From: Gordonia neofelifaecis NRRL B-59395
GTDB lineage: Bacteria > Actinomycetota > Actinomycetes > Mycobacteriales > Mycobacteriaceae
Reading direction: 5' to 3'
Assembly: GCF_000192435.1 (NCBI RefSeq)
Contig: NZ_AEUD01000005.1
Location: forward strand, 1-64,000
DNA length: 64,000 nucleotides
Shown: positions 25,719-34,611 of the stretch, one piece after another
Position numbering within the stretch: the first letter of the stretch is position 1
How the letters are laid out: every line of letters starts with the position of its first letter
Program-made: the position numbers and the translations under genes
Notes under the pieces: generated by a model
Database searches by the model: none
What the model saw: the letters and a program-made list of their open reading frames with translations, nothing else
Told to the model about the DNA's origin: nothing

Positions 25719-26738
25719 GTGAAGAACATCGGATTCCTCTCCTTCGGGCACTGGTCCGACGCACCGGGCTCCCAGGTGCGGTCGGCGTCGGACGCGCTGC
25801 TCCAGTCCATCGACCTGGCCGTCGCCGTGGAAGAGCTCGGCGCCGACGGCGCCTACTTCCGGGTGCACCACTTCGCCCAGCAGCTCGGCTCGCCGTTCCC
25901 GCTGCTGTCGGCGATCGGTGCGAAGACGAGCCGCATCGAGATCGGCACCGGCGTCATCGACATGCGTTACGAGAACCCGCTGTACATGGCCGAGGACGCC
26001 GGCGCCGCGGACTTGATCTCGGAGGGCCGTCTGCAACTCGGCATCTCGCGCGGATCGCCGGAGCAGGTGATCGAGGGATACAAGTACTTCGGGTACCTGC
26101 CCGGCGACGATCAGTCCGATGCCGACATGGCGCGCCAGCACACGGGCGTCTTCCTCAAGGTGCTCGAGGGGGAGGGCTTCGCCCGGCCCAACCCGCAGCC
26201 GATGTTCCCCAATCCGCCCGGACTGCTGCGCGTCGAACCGCATTCGCCGACGCTCCGTGACCGCATCTGGTGGGGCGCCGGAAGCCGGGCCACCGCGGAG
26301 TGGACGGCGCGGCAGGGCCTGAACCTGATGAGCTCGACGCTGTTGACCGAGGACACCGGCGTCCCGTTTCACCAGCTGCAGGCCGAGCAGATCCACCGCT
26401 TCCGCGACGAATGGAAGGCGCAGGGCTTCGACCGTGAGCCGCGAGTCTCGGTGAGCCGCAGCATCTTCGCGCTGACGAGCGACACGGATCGGGCCTACTT
26501 CGGACGCGAACGAGGCGGCTCCGACCAAGTCGGTCACATCGACGGCGGCGTCGCGCGGTTCGGAAAGTCGTACGCCGATGAGCCGGACAAGCTGATCGAG
26601 CAGCTCCGCGAGGACGAGGCGATCGCAGCGGCGGACACCCTGTTGCTGACGGTGCCCAACCAGCTCGGCGTCGACTACAACGCGCACGTGATCGAGTCGA
26701 TCCTGACGGAGGTCGCGCCGGCGCTCGGCTGGCGGTGA
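25719..26738 (+). CDS. Luciferase-like (LLM) flavin-dependent monooxygenase
   Basis: A 339-residue TIM-barrel protein of the bacterial luciferase superfamily, using FMN or F420. MKNIGFLSFGHW and GADGAYFRVHHFAQQ form the first strands, IGTGVIDMRYENPLYMAED and GRLQLGISRGSP are family signatures, and WWGAGSRATA lies near the cofactor phosphate site. The GTG at 25719 has no clear ribosome site, but the N-terminus fits the family, so coupling to the upstream membrane gene is likely. The substrate is unknown. Confidence 0.83.
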   Translation: MKNIGFLSFGHWSDAPGSQVRSASDALLQSIDLAVAVEELGADGAYFRVHHFAQQLGSPFPLLSAIGAKTSRIEIGTGVIDMRYENPLYMAEDAGAADLISEGRLQLGISRGSPEQVIEGYKYFGYLPGDDQSDADMARQHTGVFLKVLEGEGFARPNPQPMFPNPPGLLRVEPHSPTLRDRIWWGAGSRATAEWTARQGLNLMSSTLLTEDTGVPFHQLQAEQIHRFRDEWKAQGFDREPRVSVSRSIFALTSDTDRAYFGRERGGSDQVGHIDGGVARFGKSYADEPDKLIEQLREDEAIAAADTLLLTVPNQLGVDYNAHVIESILTEVAPALGWR

Positions 26739-26779
26739 GATGACCCGACGGCGGGTACGGAAGGTGGAGGGCCGCGCCG

Positions 26780-27748
26780 TCAGATCTCCACCATTCGGTG
26801 CTCGCGGGCCGGTCGGCGCTGGCCGCGGATCACGATGAGTTCGCGCGCGTGAGCGTCGAGCGCGACGTCTCCGGGAAGTTTCGGGATCCACTCCGGGGTG
26901 GCGGTCGCGTCGCCGTGCTCGTCGAGCGCTGCCAGCACGGTGAGGCTGTGCGCGGTGAGCCGGCGGTCGCGCCTGCCGTCGCGTGGCCAGTACGCGTACA
27001 CGTGCACCGAGACGTGCATCGTCTGGCGGCCCGTGTGAATCAGTCGTGCCGAGGTCTCGACCACCTGGCCGATCCGGATCGGCTCGTAGAACCGGACGCC
27101 GCCCATGTAGACGGTGACGGCTTCGCCGCGGCACCACTGAGTGCCGCACAGGTATGCGACGTCGTCGATCCATCCCATCACCCGGCCGCCGTGGGTGTTG
27201 CCGCCCCAGTTGACGTCGGTGGGGGCGGCGAGGAATCTGGTCGACGCCTCGGGGGCCGTGGACGGGGCCTCGTAGTCCGCGGTGGACATCGCCGCGGTGA
27301 TCCGCTCGCGCACTCGGGTGCGTCGGGCGGCGTGGTCGGATCGGGCGACGTCCTCGGGGCTCGACGGGTGCCACTGCCGGACCGCGGTGGGCCTGCCCTC
27401 GTCGTCGACGGCCACGAACACGAGCATGCACCGGCTGGCTTCGGTGAACTGACCCCGCCGCGGATCCGCCGACGCCACACGGCATTCGATGTGCATGCTC
27501 GACCGGCCGGTGTGCACTAGGGTCGCCGTCACCTCGACGACGTCACCGGACGCGATGTCCCGGCCGAAACTGATGTTCCCGACGTAGGCGGTCACGCTGT
27601 AGCCGCCGGACCACGCGGCGGCGCAGGCGTAGGCGGCTTTGTCGACCCATTCGAGAATCCGTCCGCCTCGGACCCCGCCGCCGAGAGTGGCGACGTCGGT
27701 CGGTGCGGCCATGAACCGAAGCGTGATCCGGCGATCGGTTGTCTGCAT
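26780..27748 (-). CDS. Acyl-CoA thioesterase with two hotdog domains
   Basis: A 322-residue tandem hotdog protein. Both halves repeat the same elements: FMAAPTDVATLGGGVRGGRI and FLAAPTDVNWGGNTHGGRV, then A-YVGNISF and VYMGGVRF, then a HTGR-S/T-MH motif in each. This architecture matches acyl-CoA hydrolases that release free fatty acid and CoA. The ATG at 27748 has GAGGAGG six bases upstream. It lies downstream of the thiolase gene on the same strand, but a 168-base gap suggests its own promoter. Confidence 0.88.
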   Translation of the reverse strand: MQTTDRRITLRFMAAPTDVATLGGGVRGGRILEWVDKAAYACAAAWSGGYSVTAYVGNISFGRDIASGDVVEVTATLVHTGRSSMHIECRVASADPRRGQFTEASRCMLVFVAVDDEGRPTAVRQWHPSSPEDVARSDHAARRTRVRERITAAMSTADYEAPSTAPEASTRFLAAPTDVNWGGNTHGGRVMGWIDDVAYLCGTQWCRGEAVTVYMGGVRFYEPIRIGQVVETSARLIHTGRQTMHVSVHVYAYWPRDGRRDRRLTAHSLTVLAALDEHGDATATPEWIPKLPGDVALDAHARELIVIRGQRRPAREHRMVEI

Positions 27749-27916
27749 GTGTGTCCTCCTCGCTGGTGGTCGAGCAATCGTGAACCACTCGTTGAACGCA
27801 CCGCGGGGCGGGGCCGGGCGGCGAGGATTCGGTGACAGCGGCGAAATATCTGGGACATGCAGGGGTAAATCGGACGCTGCGGGGTCGACGACCGCTTACT
27901 GCGGACCGGCGCTCCG

Positions 27917-29125
27917 TCAGACGCGCTGGATGATCGCGGCGAGCCCCTGACCGCCGCCGATGCACATGGTCGCAAGGCCGTACAGCGCGTCGCGACGTTC
28001 CAGCTCGCGGGCGAGCGTTCCGAGCATGCGCGTGCCCGTCGCGCCGACGGGGTGGCCGAGGGAGATTCCCGAACCGTTGACGTTGAGTCGCGCGAAATCG
28101 TCTGCACCCAAACCCCATTCGCGGGTGCACGCGAGCGCCTGCGCGGCGAAGGCCTCGTTCAGCTCGATCAGGTCCATGTCTGCCATCGACAGGCCCGCAC
28201 GGGCGAGTGCCGCCTCGGTGGCGGGGACGGGCCCGATGCCCATGTAGGCGGGATCGACGCCGGCGACGGCCCACGACACCAGTCGGGCGATGGGCCGCAG
28301 GCCGACCTTCTCGGCGTGGTCGGGATGGGTGACGAGGCAGACGGCGGCAGCATCGTTCTGTCCGCTCGCATTGCCGGCCGTGACCGTCGCCTCGGGATCC
28401 GATTTCAGGAGCAACGGCCGCAGCGCGGCGAGACGTTCGAGGGTGGTGTCGGCCCTCGGGTGCTCATCGCGGTCGACGATCACCTCGCCCTTCCCGGTCG
28501 AGACGGTGACCGGAACGATCTCCTCGGCGAAGATCCCCGCCCGCTGAGCTGCGACCGCACGACGATGCGACTCGACTGCGAGGGCATCCTGATCGTCGCG
28601 CGAGATCTCGTACTGTCGGCGGAGATTCTCGGCGGTCTCCAGCATGCCGCCGGGGACCGGATGGTTGCGACCGCCCGCCGTCACTCGTCCGCGGGCGAGG
28701 CCGTCGTGGAGGGCGACGTCCGGTCCGCGGACGCCCCAACGCATCTCCGTGCTGTAGAACGGCACGTTGCTCATGGACTCGGCGCCGCCGGCGACCACGA
28801 GATCGTCGGCGCCCGTCGCCACCTGCATCCCGGCCATGACGACGGAGTACAGGCCGGAGCCGCAGCGGCGGTCGACCTGTGCGCCGGGCGCGGTGACCGG
28901 AAGACCGGCGTCGAGCGCCACCACCCGGCCGATGGCGGGTGCCTCACTGGTCGGGTAGACGTTGCCGAGGATCACGTCGTCGATGGTCGCGGGTTCGACG
29001 CTCGTCCGCTCCAGGAGGGCGCGAAGGGCGATCTCGCCGAGCTCTGCGGCGGTCAGCGACGCCAGCGATCCGCCGTACCGGCCGATCGGCGTCCGGACCG
29101 GTTCGCAGATCACGACATCGCGCAT
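27917..29125 (-). CDS. Acetyl-CoA C-acyltransferase (thiolase)
   Basis: A 402-residue thiolase for the last step of beta-oxidation, or for acetoacetyl-CoA formation. Cys88 in VDRRCGSGLYS is the acyl acceptor. NEAFAAQAL, SGISLGHPVGATG and CIGGGQG complete the active site. The ATG at 29125 has AGGG about eight bases upstream; a GTG at 29134 lacks a ribosome site. The TetR gene ends at 29139, so both are read together from the operator region at 29740. Confidence 0.92.
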   Translation of the reverse strand: MRDVVICEPVRTPIGRYGGSLASLTAAELGEIALRALLERTSVEPATIDDVILGNVYPTSEAPAIGRVVALDAGLPVTAPGAQVDRRCGSGLYSVVMAGMQVATGADDLVVAGGAESMSNVPFYSTEMRWGVRGPDVALHDGLARGRVTAGGRNHPVPGGMLETAENLRRQYEISRDDQDALAVESHRRAVAAQRAGIFAEEIVPVTVSTGKGEVIVDRDEHPRADTTLERLAALRPLLLKSDPEATVTAGNASGQNDAAAVCLVTHPDHAEKVGLRPIARLVSWAVAGVDPAYMGIGPVPATEAALARAGLSMADMDLIELNEAFAAQALACTREWGLGADDFARLNVNGSGISLGHPVGATGTRMLGTLARELERRDALYGLATMCIGGGQGLAAIIQRV

Positions 29126-29138
29126 GTCTGTCACCCTG

Positions 29139-29720
29139 TCACGCGGGCTGTCCGTTCGAAGCGAAAATCGTCAGCCATGCAGCCAGCACCTGCTTCTCGC
29201 GGTCGGGTCGGTCGCGGAGCACCGCGCCGATGGCCAGCCCGCGGAGGAGGCTGAGGAGGCCGTCGAGGAAGATCGTGAAACGCTGCTCATCGAGGTCGTC
29301 GACGAACGGGGCCAAGGTCTGCTGGAGCTCGACGAAGAGCTGGTGGGCGCCGGGCTGCAGGGCCTCCCGCAGGGCGGGTTCGGTGCGGGCCGCGCTCCAC
29401 AGCTGCAGTCCGGCGACGTACGTGGGACGACGCGTGATCTCGTGGATCACCTCCACCGCGTCGTCGATCGACATGCCCGGCGCGATCGCGTCGCGGATCT
29501 CGTCAGCCTGGTTCGCGGCGATGAAATCGACTGCTGCGACGGCGATCTGGGTCATCGACTTGAAGTGGTGAGTCAGCGCTCCACGGGTGACTCCGGCTGC
29601 CGACTGCACCCGCTGCATCGTCATCCCGGCGTAGCCGTGCTCGACCAGGACGTCGACGGCGCCGGTGAGGATCTGCTCGCGGGTGCGCACTGCGCGCTCT
29701 TGACGGGGCTCGTTGCTCAC
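29139..29720 (-). CDS. TetR-family repressor of the fatty-acid module
   Basis: A 193-residue TetR protein. The HTH lies at about residues 13-58 (EQILTGAVDVLVEHGYAGMT then VTRGALTHHFKS). The C-terminal ligand domain is all-helical. The GTG start at 29720 lies only 20 bases from a perfect inverted repeat (29740-29765), which also precedes the divergent acyl-CoA ligase. That makes autoregulation and control of both arms likely. The ligand is probably an acyl-CoA, by inference from the neighbours. Confidence 0.9.
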   Translation of the reverse strand: MSNEPRQERAVRTREQILTGAVDVLVEHGYAGMTMQRVQSAAGVTRGALTHHFKSMTQIAVAAVDFIAANQADEIRDAIAPGMSIDDAVEVIHEITRRPTYVAGLQLWSAARTEPALREALQPGAHQLFVELQQTLAPFVDDLDEQRFTIFLDGLLSLLRGLAIGAVLRDRPDREKQVLAAWLTIFASNGQPA

Positions 29721-29739
29721 GTCACAATCTTGTCAGAAG

Positions 29740-29765
29740 ATAAACAGACCAAATGATCTGTTTAT
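29740..29765. promoter_or_regulatory. TetR operator, perfect 9-bp inverted repeat
   Basis: ATAAACAGA (29740-29748) and TCTGTTTAT (29757-29765) flank an 8-base spacer in the only AT-rich patch of this divergent region. Placement between the TetR and ligase starts is what is expected for the local repressor. Confidence 0.85.
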
Positions 29766-29808
29766 GGCCGACGTGGTCGGGCCGAAAACGGAGTCGAAGG
29801 AGCGCACC

Positions 29809-31326
29809 ATGACCTTGGCAGCAACGCATATCCGGCGGGGCGCGCTGGCGCACGCCGATCGCCCCGCGGTGTACGTCGGCGACGACGTCCTCACCTTCCG
29901 CGAGGTGAATGAGCGTGCAAACCTCATCGCGCATCGGCTCATCGAGGCGGGCATCGCCAAGGGGACCCATGTGGCGCTGCTGGTCAACAACGGTCTGGAC
30001 TCGGTGCCGATGGACTTCGCGGCGATCAAGGCCGGCGTGGTCCGCGTCCCACTCAACTCGAGGCTCTCGCTCGACGAGCACACGAAGATGCTCGAGGGGG
30101 CGCACGCGACCGTCGTCGTCGCCGACGAATCCCTGATCGGCCGAGCCGCCGAACTGGGCTCGCGCATTCCGGGACTGCGGATCCTCGGCCTCGGCACCCC
30201 GGCGTCCGGCGGAGATCTGCTGGCACCCGCGGACGGACTGATCGGCGAACCGGACGTCGAACTGGCACCCGAGGATCCGACGCTGATGCTGTACACCTCG
30301 GGCACCACCGGAACGCTCAAGGCAGTGATTCACACGCAGGCGTCGTACGGGGCCATCTGCTCCAACATCCTCGCGAACCTGCTGAACCCGCGGCCGGATT
30401 CGGTGATGCTGCACGCCGCGTCCCTCATCCACGCGAGTGGGACGTTCGTCCTGCCGTACTGGATCAGAGGCGGAGCGTCGGCGATCCTGCCCGGCTTCGA
30501 TCCCGCCGCATTCGTCGCGGCGATCGGCCGCTACCGCGTCACCGAGATCAACCTGGTGCCGACGATGTTCGCCATGCTGCTGAGCAGCGGCGTGCTCGAC
30601 GGAGCGGACCTGAGTTCCCTGCGGAAGGTGATCTACGGTGCGAGCCCGATGCCGAAGCCGGTTCTGGAACGTTCCATGGACGCGTTCGGGCCGATTCTCG
30701 CCCAGTACTACGGCCAGACGGAATCGCCACTGGTGATCGCCGTGCTCGACGAACACGCGCACGCCGACCGATCCCTGTGGGGAGCATGCGGCATGCCCGC
30801 CAGCGACGTGGAGCTCAAGCTCGTCGGCGACGACGGCCGGGAGGTTCCGCACGGTGAGATCGGCGAGATCACCCTCAAGGCGCCGTTCCAGATGGCCGGG
30901 TACTTCGAGGCAGACGAACTCAACGAGGCGACGTTCACCACCGACGGCTGGGTGCGTACCCGCGATCTCGCGCGGTTCGACGATCGCGGCTACCTGTTCC
31001 TGGTGGACCGCACCAGCGACATGATCATCACCGGCGGCTACAACGTGTACCCGCGTGAAGTGGAGGACGCGCTGTCGTCGCATCCGGCGGTCGCCGAGTG
31101 CGCGGTCGTCGGCGCGCCCGACGACAAATGGGTGGAGGCGGTGACCGCGTTCGTCACCGTCGAACCGGGTGCCGAGGTCACCTCGGAGGAACTGATCGCG
31201 CACGTCCGCTCCCGGATCGCGGCGCATAAGGCTCCGAAGACCGTGGAGTTCGTCGACGCGATCCCGAAGTCGGCGGTCGGCAAGATCCTGCGACGCGCAC
31301 TCCGCGAACCGCTCTGGGACAAGTGA
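29809..31326 (+). CDS. Acyl-CoA synthetase (AMP-forming ligase)
   Basis: A 505-residue ANL-superfamily enzyme that activates a carboxylic acid with ATP and CoA. The P-loop is LYTSGTTGTLKAV. The adenylate motif is YYGQTESP, the hinge region RTRDLARFDDRGYLFLVD, and PKSAVGKILRR holds the catalytic lysine. The ATG at 29809 has AAGGAG six bases upstream; the longer frame would start inside the TetR operator region. It is the first gene of an arm that continues with a crotonase 39 bases later. Medium- or aromatic-chain acids are plausible substrates. Confidence 0.9.
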   Translation: MTLAATHIRRGALAHADRPAVYVGDDVLTFREVNERANLIAHRLIEAGIAKGTHVALLVNNGLDSVPMDFAAIKAGVVRVPLNSRLSLDEHTKMLEGAHATVVVADESLIGRAAELGSRIPGLRILGLGTPASGGDLLAPADGLIGEPDVELAPEDPTLMLYTSGTTGTLKAVIHTQASYGAICSNILANLLNPRPDSVMLHAASLIHASGTFVLPYWIRGGASAILPGFDPAAFVAAIGRYRVTEINLVPTMFAMLLSSGVLDGADLSSLRKVIYGASPMPKPVLERSMDAFGPILAQYYGQTESPLVIAVLDEHAHADRSLWGACGMPASDVELKLVGDDGREVPHGEIGEITLKAPFQMAGYFEADELNEATFTTDGWVRTRDLARFDDRGYLFLVDRTSDMIITGGYNVYPREVEDALSSHPAVAECAVVGAPDDKWVEAVTAFVTVEPGAEVTSEELIAHVRSRIAAHKAPKTVEFVDAIPKSAVGKILRRALREPLWDK

Positions 31327-31365
31327 GACGGCGATGAAGAACCCTCGACGACAGGAGGAACGACG

Positions 31366-32133
31366 GTGACTGACATCAGGATCGAGCGCGACGGGGCGGT
31401 GACGCTGATCGTCATGGCCCGGACCGACCGCCACAACGCGGTGGACGGCAACATGTCGCGGGAACTGGCCGACGCGTTCCGGGAGTTCGAGGCCTCCGAC
31501 GCACAGGTCGCGGTGCTCGCCGGCGACGGTCCGTCGTTCTGTGCGGGCGCGGATCTGAAGGCCGTCGACACCGATCGCAGCAACCCGCTCACCCTGGAGG
31601 GCGACGGGCCGATGGGGCCGACGCGGATAGACCTCGACAAGCCGGTGATCGCGGCGATCAACGGTCACGCGGTGGCCGGTGGACTGGAACTCGCGATCTG
31701 GTGCGACCTCCGCGTCGCCGACGAGGACGCCACCCTCGGTGTCTTCTGCCGTCGTTGGGGCGTGCCGTTGATCGACGGCGGGACCATCCGGCTACCCAGG
31801 CTGATCGGTCACAGCCGCGCGATGGATCTGATCCTGACCGGTCGGCCGATCGGCGCCGAGGAGGCGCTGGGATTCGGCCTCGTGAACCGCGTGGTTCCGT
31901 CCGGCACCGCGCGCGAGGCGGCCGTCGCGCTCGCCCACGACATCGCTCGCATGCCCGCCACGTGCATGCGCGGCGACCGTCGTTCGGCGCGGGCCCAGTG
32001 GTCGGACACCGAGGAGGCGGCACTGCGTCGCGAGTTCGCCATCGGGATGACGTCGCTCCAGTCCGACGGCGTGGGCGGTGCGGGACGGTTCGCCTCGGGC
32101 AAGGGCCGCGGTGGATCGTTCGACGACATCTGA
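31366..32133 (+). CDS. Enoyl-CoA hydratase/isomerase-family protein
   Basis: A 255-residue crotonase-fold protein. The oxyanion-hole segments SFCAGADLKA and GHAVAGGLELA are intact. The two glutamates of classical hydratase are not where expected: GVPLIDGGT occupies the region of the first, and AMDLILTG has Asp in place of the second. It may therefore be an isomerase, a lyase or a weak hydratase. The GTG at 31366 follows AGGAGG at seven bases. It is probably in the TetR-controlled unit with the acyl-CoA ligase. Confidence 0.85.
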   Translation: MTDIRIERDGAVTLIVMARTDRHNAVDGNMSRELADAFREFEASDAQVAVLAGDGPSFCAGADLKAVDTDRSNPLTLEGDGPMGPTRIDLDKPVIAAINGHAVAGGLELAIWCDLRVADEDATLGVFCRRWGVPLIDGGTIRLPRLIGHSRAMDLILTGRPIGAEEALGFGLVNRVVPSGTAREAAVALAHDIARMPATCMRGDRRSARAQWSDTEEAALRREFAIGMTSLQSDGVGGAGRFASGKGRGGSFDDI

Positions 32134-32207
32134 GGCGACCGGCCACCGGTCGCCGGTCCTCGTGTCGCCACTCCCGTCCCGGCGTCGGCGGCAGTAGGGT
32201 CGAAGCC

Positions 32208-32759
32208 ATGGCTGACGCTACGATTTCGGAGACCTTCGCCGCGCCGAGACTCCGGGCTCTGGAACGGGCGGACCTGGCATTCGTCCACGGACTGTTCAAC
32301 GATCCCGACGTGATGCGCTACTGGTTCGAGCCCGCGCATGTCACCCTCACCGACCTCGAGGAGACATTCGCCCAGCAGCAGCGTGGTGGCGACCGCGAAC
32401 GCCGGTTCATCGTGGAAGCGGCCGGCCGTCGTGTGGGCCTGGTGGAGCTGGTCTACATCGATCACGTGCACCGGAACTGCGAGTTCCAGATCATCATCGC
32501 GCCGGGCGAGCAGGGCCGCGGATACGCCGGGGCTGCGACGCGGGGCGCTCTCGACTTCGCCTTCCGCGCGCTGAACCTGCACAAGGTGTATCTGCTGGTC
32601 GATACCGAGAACGCCGCGGCGATCCACGTGTACGAGAAGGCGGGGTTCATCGTCGAAGGCGTCCTGCGCAGCGAGTTCTTCGCCGACGGCGCCTACCGCG
32701 ACGCCACCCGCATGGGCATCTTCCAGAACGATTACCTGGCCGCCGAGCGTCGGGCCTGA
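32208..32759 (+). CDS. GNAT acetyltransferase, SpeG-like
   Basis: A 183-residue N-acetyltransferase. The acetyl-CoA pyrophosphate loop is visible in APGEQGRGYAGAATRGAL, and NLHKVYLLVDTENAAAIHVY with YEKAGFIVEGVLR is close to spermidine N-acetyltransferases. It may acetylate polyamines, but ribosomal-protein acetyltransferases are similar. The ATG at 32208 starts the conserved part. The next gene begins two bases after the stop. Confidence 0.83.
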   Translation: MADATISETFAAPRLRALERADLAFVHGLFNDPDVMRYWFEPAHVTLTDLEETFAQQQRGGDRERRFIVEAAGRRVGLVELVYIDHVHRNCEFQIIIAPGEQGRGYAGAATRGALDFAFRALNLHKVYLLVDTENAAAIHVYEKAGFIVEGVLRSEFFADGAYRDATRMGIFQNDYLAAERRA

Positions 32760-32761
32760 CG

Positions 32762-33709
32762 ATGACGGCGCGGTGGATGGCGGTGCTGGCGGCAGTAGTG
32801 CTGCTGGTCGCGGGCGGCGCCGCAACGGCCGACGCCGCACCGAAGCTGCCGGTCGCCTACGACTTCCTCGACGGGATCCGGGCCGAACTGTCGAATCCGG
32901 GCGGGTCGCTGCCGGGGACGAACGACTTCGCGTGCCGGCCGACGGCGCGGCACCCTCGACCGGTGGTCCTGGTGCACGGCAGCGGCGGCGGCAGGCAGAC
33001 CAACTGGGCGACGCTGGCCGCGGTCCTCAAGAACGAGGGTTACTGCGTCTTCGCACCGACATACGGTGCACTCGCTCAGCAGTGGCCGGCGTCGGCGCTC
33101 GGCGGTCTGGGCCCGAAACTCGACAGCGCGTGGGACGTCAAGAGATTCATGGATTCGGTGATGGCGGCGACCGGAGCGGCGCAGGTCGACGTCGTCGGGC
33201 ATTCGCTCGGTACCGAGATCCCGACGTATTGGATGAAGTATCTCGGGGGCGGCGGGCACGTCGCCCACTACGTGTCTCTCGCTCCGTACTGGCGGCAGGG
33301 ACCCGACGATGACGACGCGCGCGGCGAAGCCATCGCGGAGTTCCGTGCGCGACTGGGGATTCCGGCACCGGTTCGTCCGGCGTGCCCGGAGTGCACGGCA
33401 CCGCCGAAGGACGTGAACTTCAATCGGGCGGTCCGGGAGCCGACACCGTACCTGCCGAGCGTGCGGTACACGAACATCGTGACCCGCGACGACGAGATCG
33501 TCACCCCCTACACGGCGGGCCTGCTCGACGGCCCGCCCGGCGCGCAGGTGCGCAACATCGTCGTCCAGAACGGCTGCGCCCTCGATCATTCCGACCATAT
33601 GTCGATCACCTCGAACCGTCGCAGCGCCGCACTCGTGCTGAACGCCCTCGACCCCGCACATCCGCGGCCGGTGCCGTGCGTATCGGTGTCTCCGGTGACC
33701 GGTGGCTGA
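32762..33709 (+). CDS. Secreted lipase/esterase of the alpha/beta hydrolase fold
   Basis: A 315-residue class 2 type lipase. The N-terminus is a Sec signal peptide (MTARWMAVLAAVVLLVAGG) with probable cleavage after ATADAA. VVLVHGSGGGRQTNW forms the oxyanion region, VDVVGHSLGTEIP holds the nucleophile serine, and DHSDHMSITS probably supplies the catalytic histidine. Four or more cysteines suggest disulfides outside the cell. It follows the acetyltransferase gene by two bases, which implies co-transcription without an obvious functional link. Confidence 0.87.
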   Translation: MTARWMAVLAAVVLLVAGGAATADAAPKLPVAYDFLDGIRAELSNPGGSLPGTNDFACRPTARHPRPVVLVHGSGGGRQTNWATLAAVLKNEGYCVFAPTYGALAQQWPASALGGLGPKLDSAWDVKRFMDSVMAATGAAQVDVVGHSLGTEIPTYWMKYLGGGGHVAHYVSLAPYWRQGPDDDDARGEAIAEFRARLGIPAPVRPACPECTAPPKDVNFNRAVREPTPYLPSVRYTNIVTRDDEIVTPYTAGLLDGPPGAQVRNIVVQNGCALDHSDHMSITSNRRSAALVLNALDPAHPRPVPCVSVSPVTGG

Positions 33710-33761
33710 CGCCTAGGCCGAAGCCGTGAGGACGCCCGCGGCCGAGCGTAGCGTCGAAGGT

Positions 33762-34082
33762 ATGAGTGACCAACAGCCGGAACCCGTGACAGATGCCGAC
33801 GCCGACGCGCAGACTCCGGCCGCGTGGTCGGTGGCCGACGGCATGCTCACCGCGACGTACCGAGCGGGCAACATGGTTCGTGGCCTCGAGCTGGTGACGG
33901 CAGTGGTCGGTGCGGCCGAGCAGGTGAACCACCATCCGGACATCGACCTGCGTTATCCCACGGTCACCTTCCGACTCGTCACGCACAGTGCGGGGCAGTT
34001 GGCGACTTTCGACATCGGACTGGCCCGGCAGATCTCCCGGATCGCCGAGGAGATGGGGATCGAGGGGGACCGCCCCGCGTAG
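33762..34082 (+). CDS. Pterin-4a-carbinolamine dehydratase
   Basis: A 106-residue protein with the family signature VNHHPDIDLRYPTVTFRLVT followed by THSAGQLATFD. In PCD enzymes the paired histidines and the later threonine-histidine form the active site that dehydrates 4a-hydroxypterin. Actinobacteria often have this gene without an aromatic amino-acid hydroxylase, so its role may be pterin repair. The ATG at 33762 follows GAAGG closely. The Nudix gene begins 10 bases after the stop. Confidence 0.88.
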   Translation: MSDQQPEPVTDADADAQTPAAWSVADGMLTATYRAGNMVRGLELVTAVVGAAEQVNHHPDIDLRYPTVTFRLVTHSAGQLATFDIGLARQISRIAEEMGIEGDRPA

Positions 34083-34092
34083 CGTGGCGGTC

Positions 34093-34578
34093 ATGCCGAC
34101 TCCCGACTACGTCCTGCGACTGCGCGAGCACATCGGACACGACCCGCTGGTGCTCATCGGCGTCACCGCGGTGATCCTGCGTGAGACCTCCGACGGAACC
34201 CTGGTCCTCGTCGGCCGTCGTGCCGACAACGGTGCGCTCGCGCCGATCACCGGAATCGTCGACCCGGGGGAGCAGCCCGCGGTCGCCGCCGCTCGGGAGG
34301 CGCTGGAGGAGGCCGGCGTACAGATCGAGGTGGAACGCCTGGCGTGGGTGCACCAACTGCCGCGGCGCACGCACGTCAACGGGGACCAGGTGGACTACCT
34401 GGACTTGACCTTCCGCTGCCGCTGGATGGCCGGCGAGCCCGTTCCCTCGGACGGCGAACTCACCGAGGTGCTGTGGAGGCGGGTCGACGACCTCGACGAC
34501 CTGGCATCCGACGACCTGCGCGAGCGCATTCGACTCGCGGTCACCGGCACGGGCGAGGCGGCGTTCCAGAAGTCCTAG
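34093..34578 (+). CDS. Nudix hydrolase
   Basis: A 161-residue Nudix protein. The complete box (residues 54-76) reads G-x5-E-x7-REALEEAG. It binds Mg and would hydrolyse a nucleoside diphosphate linked to another group. The substrate cannot be inferred. It is adjacent to pterin dehydratase, so a dihydroneopterin-type substrate is possible but unproven. No strong ribosome site is seen before 34093; translation may be coupled to the preceding gene. Confidence 0.85.
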   Translation: MPTPDYVLRLREHIGHDPLVLIGVTAVILRETSDGTLVLVGRRADNGALAPITGIVDPGEQPAVAAAREALEEAGVQIEVERLAWVHQLPRRTHVNGDQVDYLDLTFRCRWMAGEPVPSDGELTEVLWRRVDDLDDLASDDLRERIRLAVTGTGEAAFQKS

Positions 34579-34611
34579 ACACGCCCGAGTGCCCGGCCAT
34601 GGCTGGTCGGG

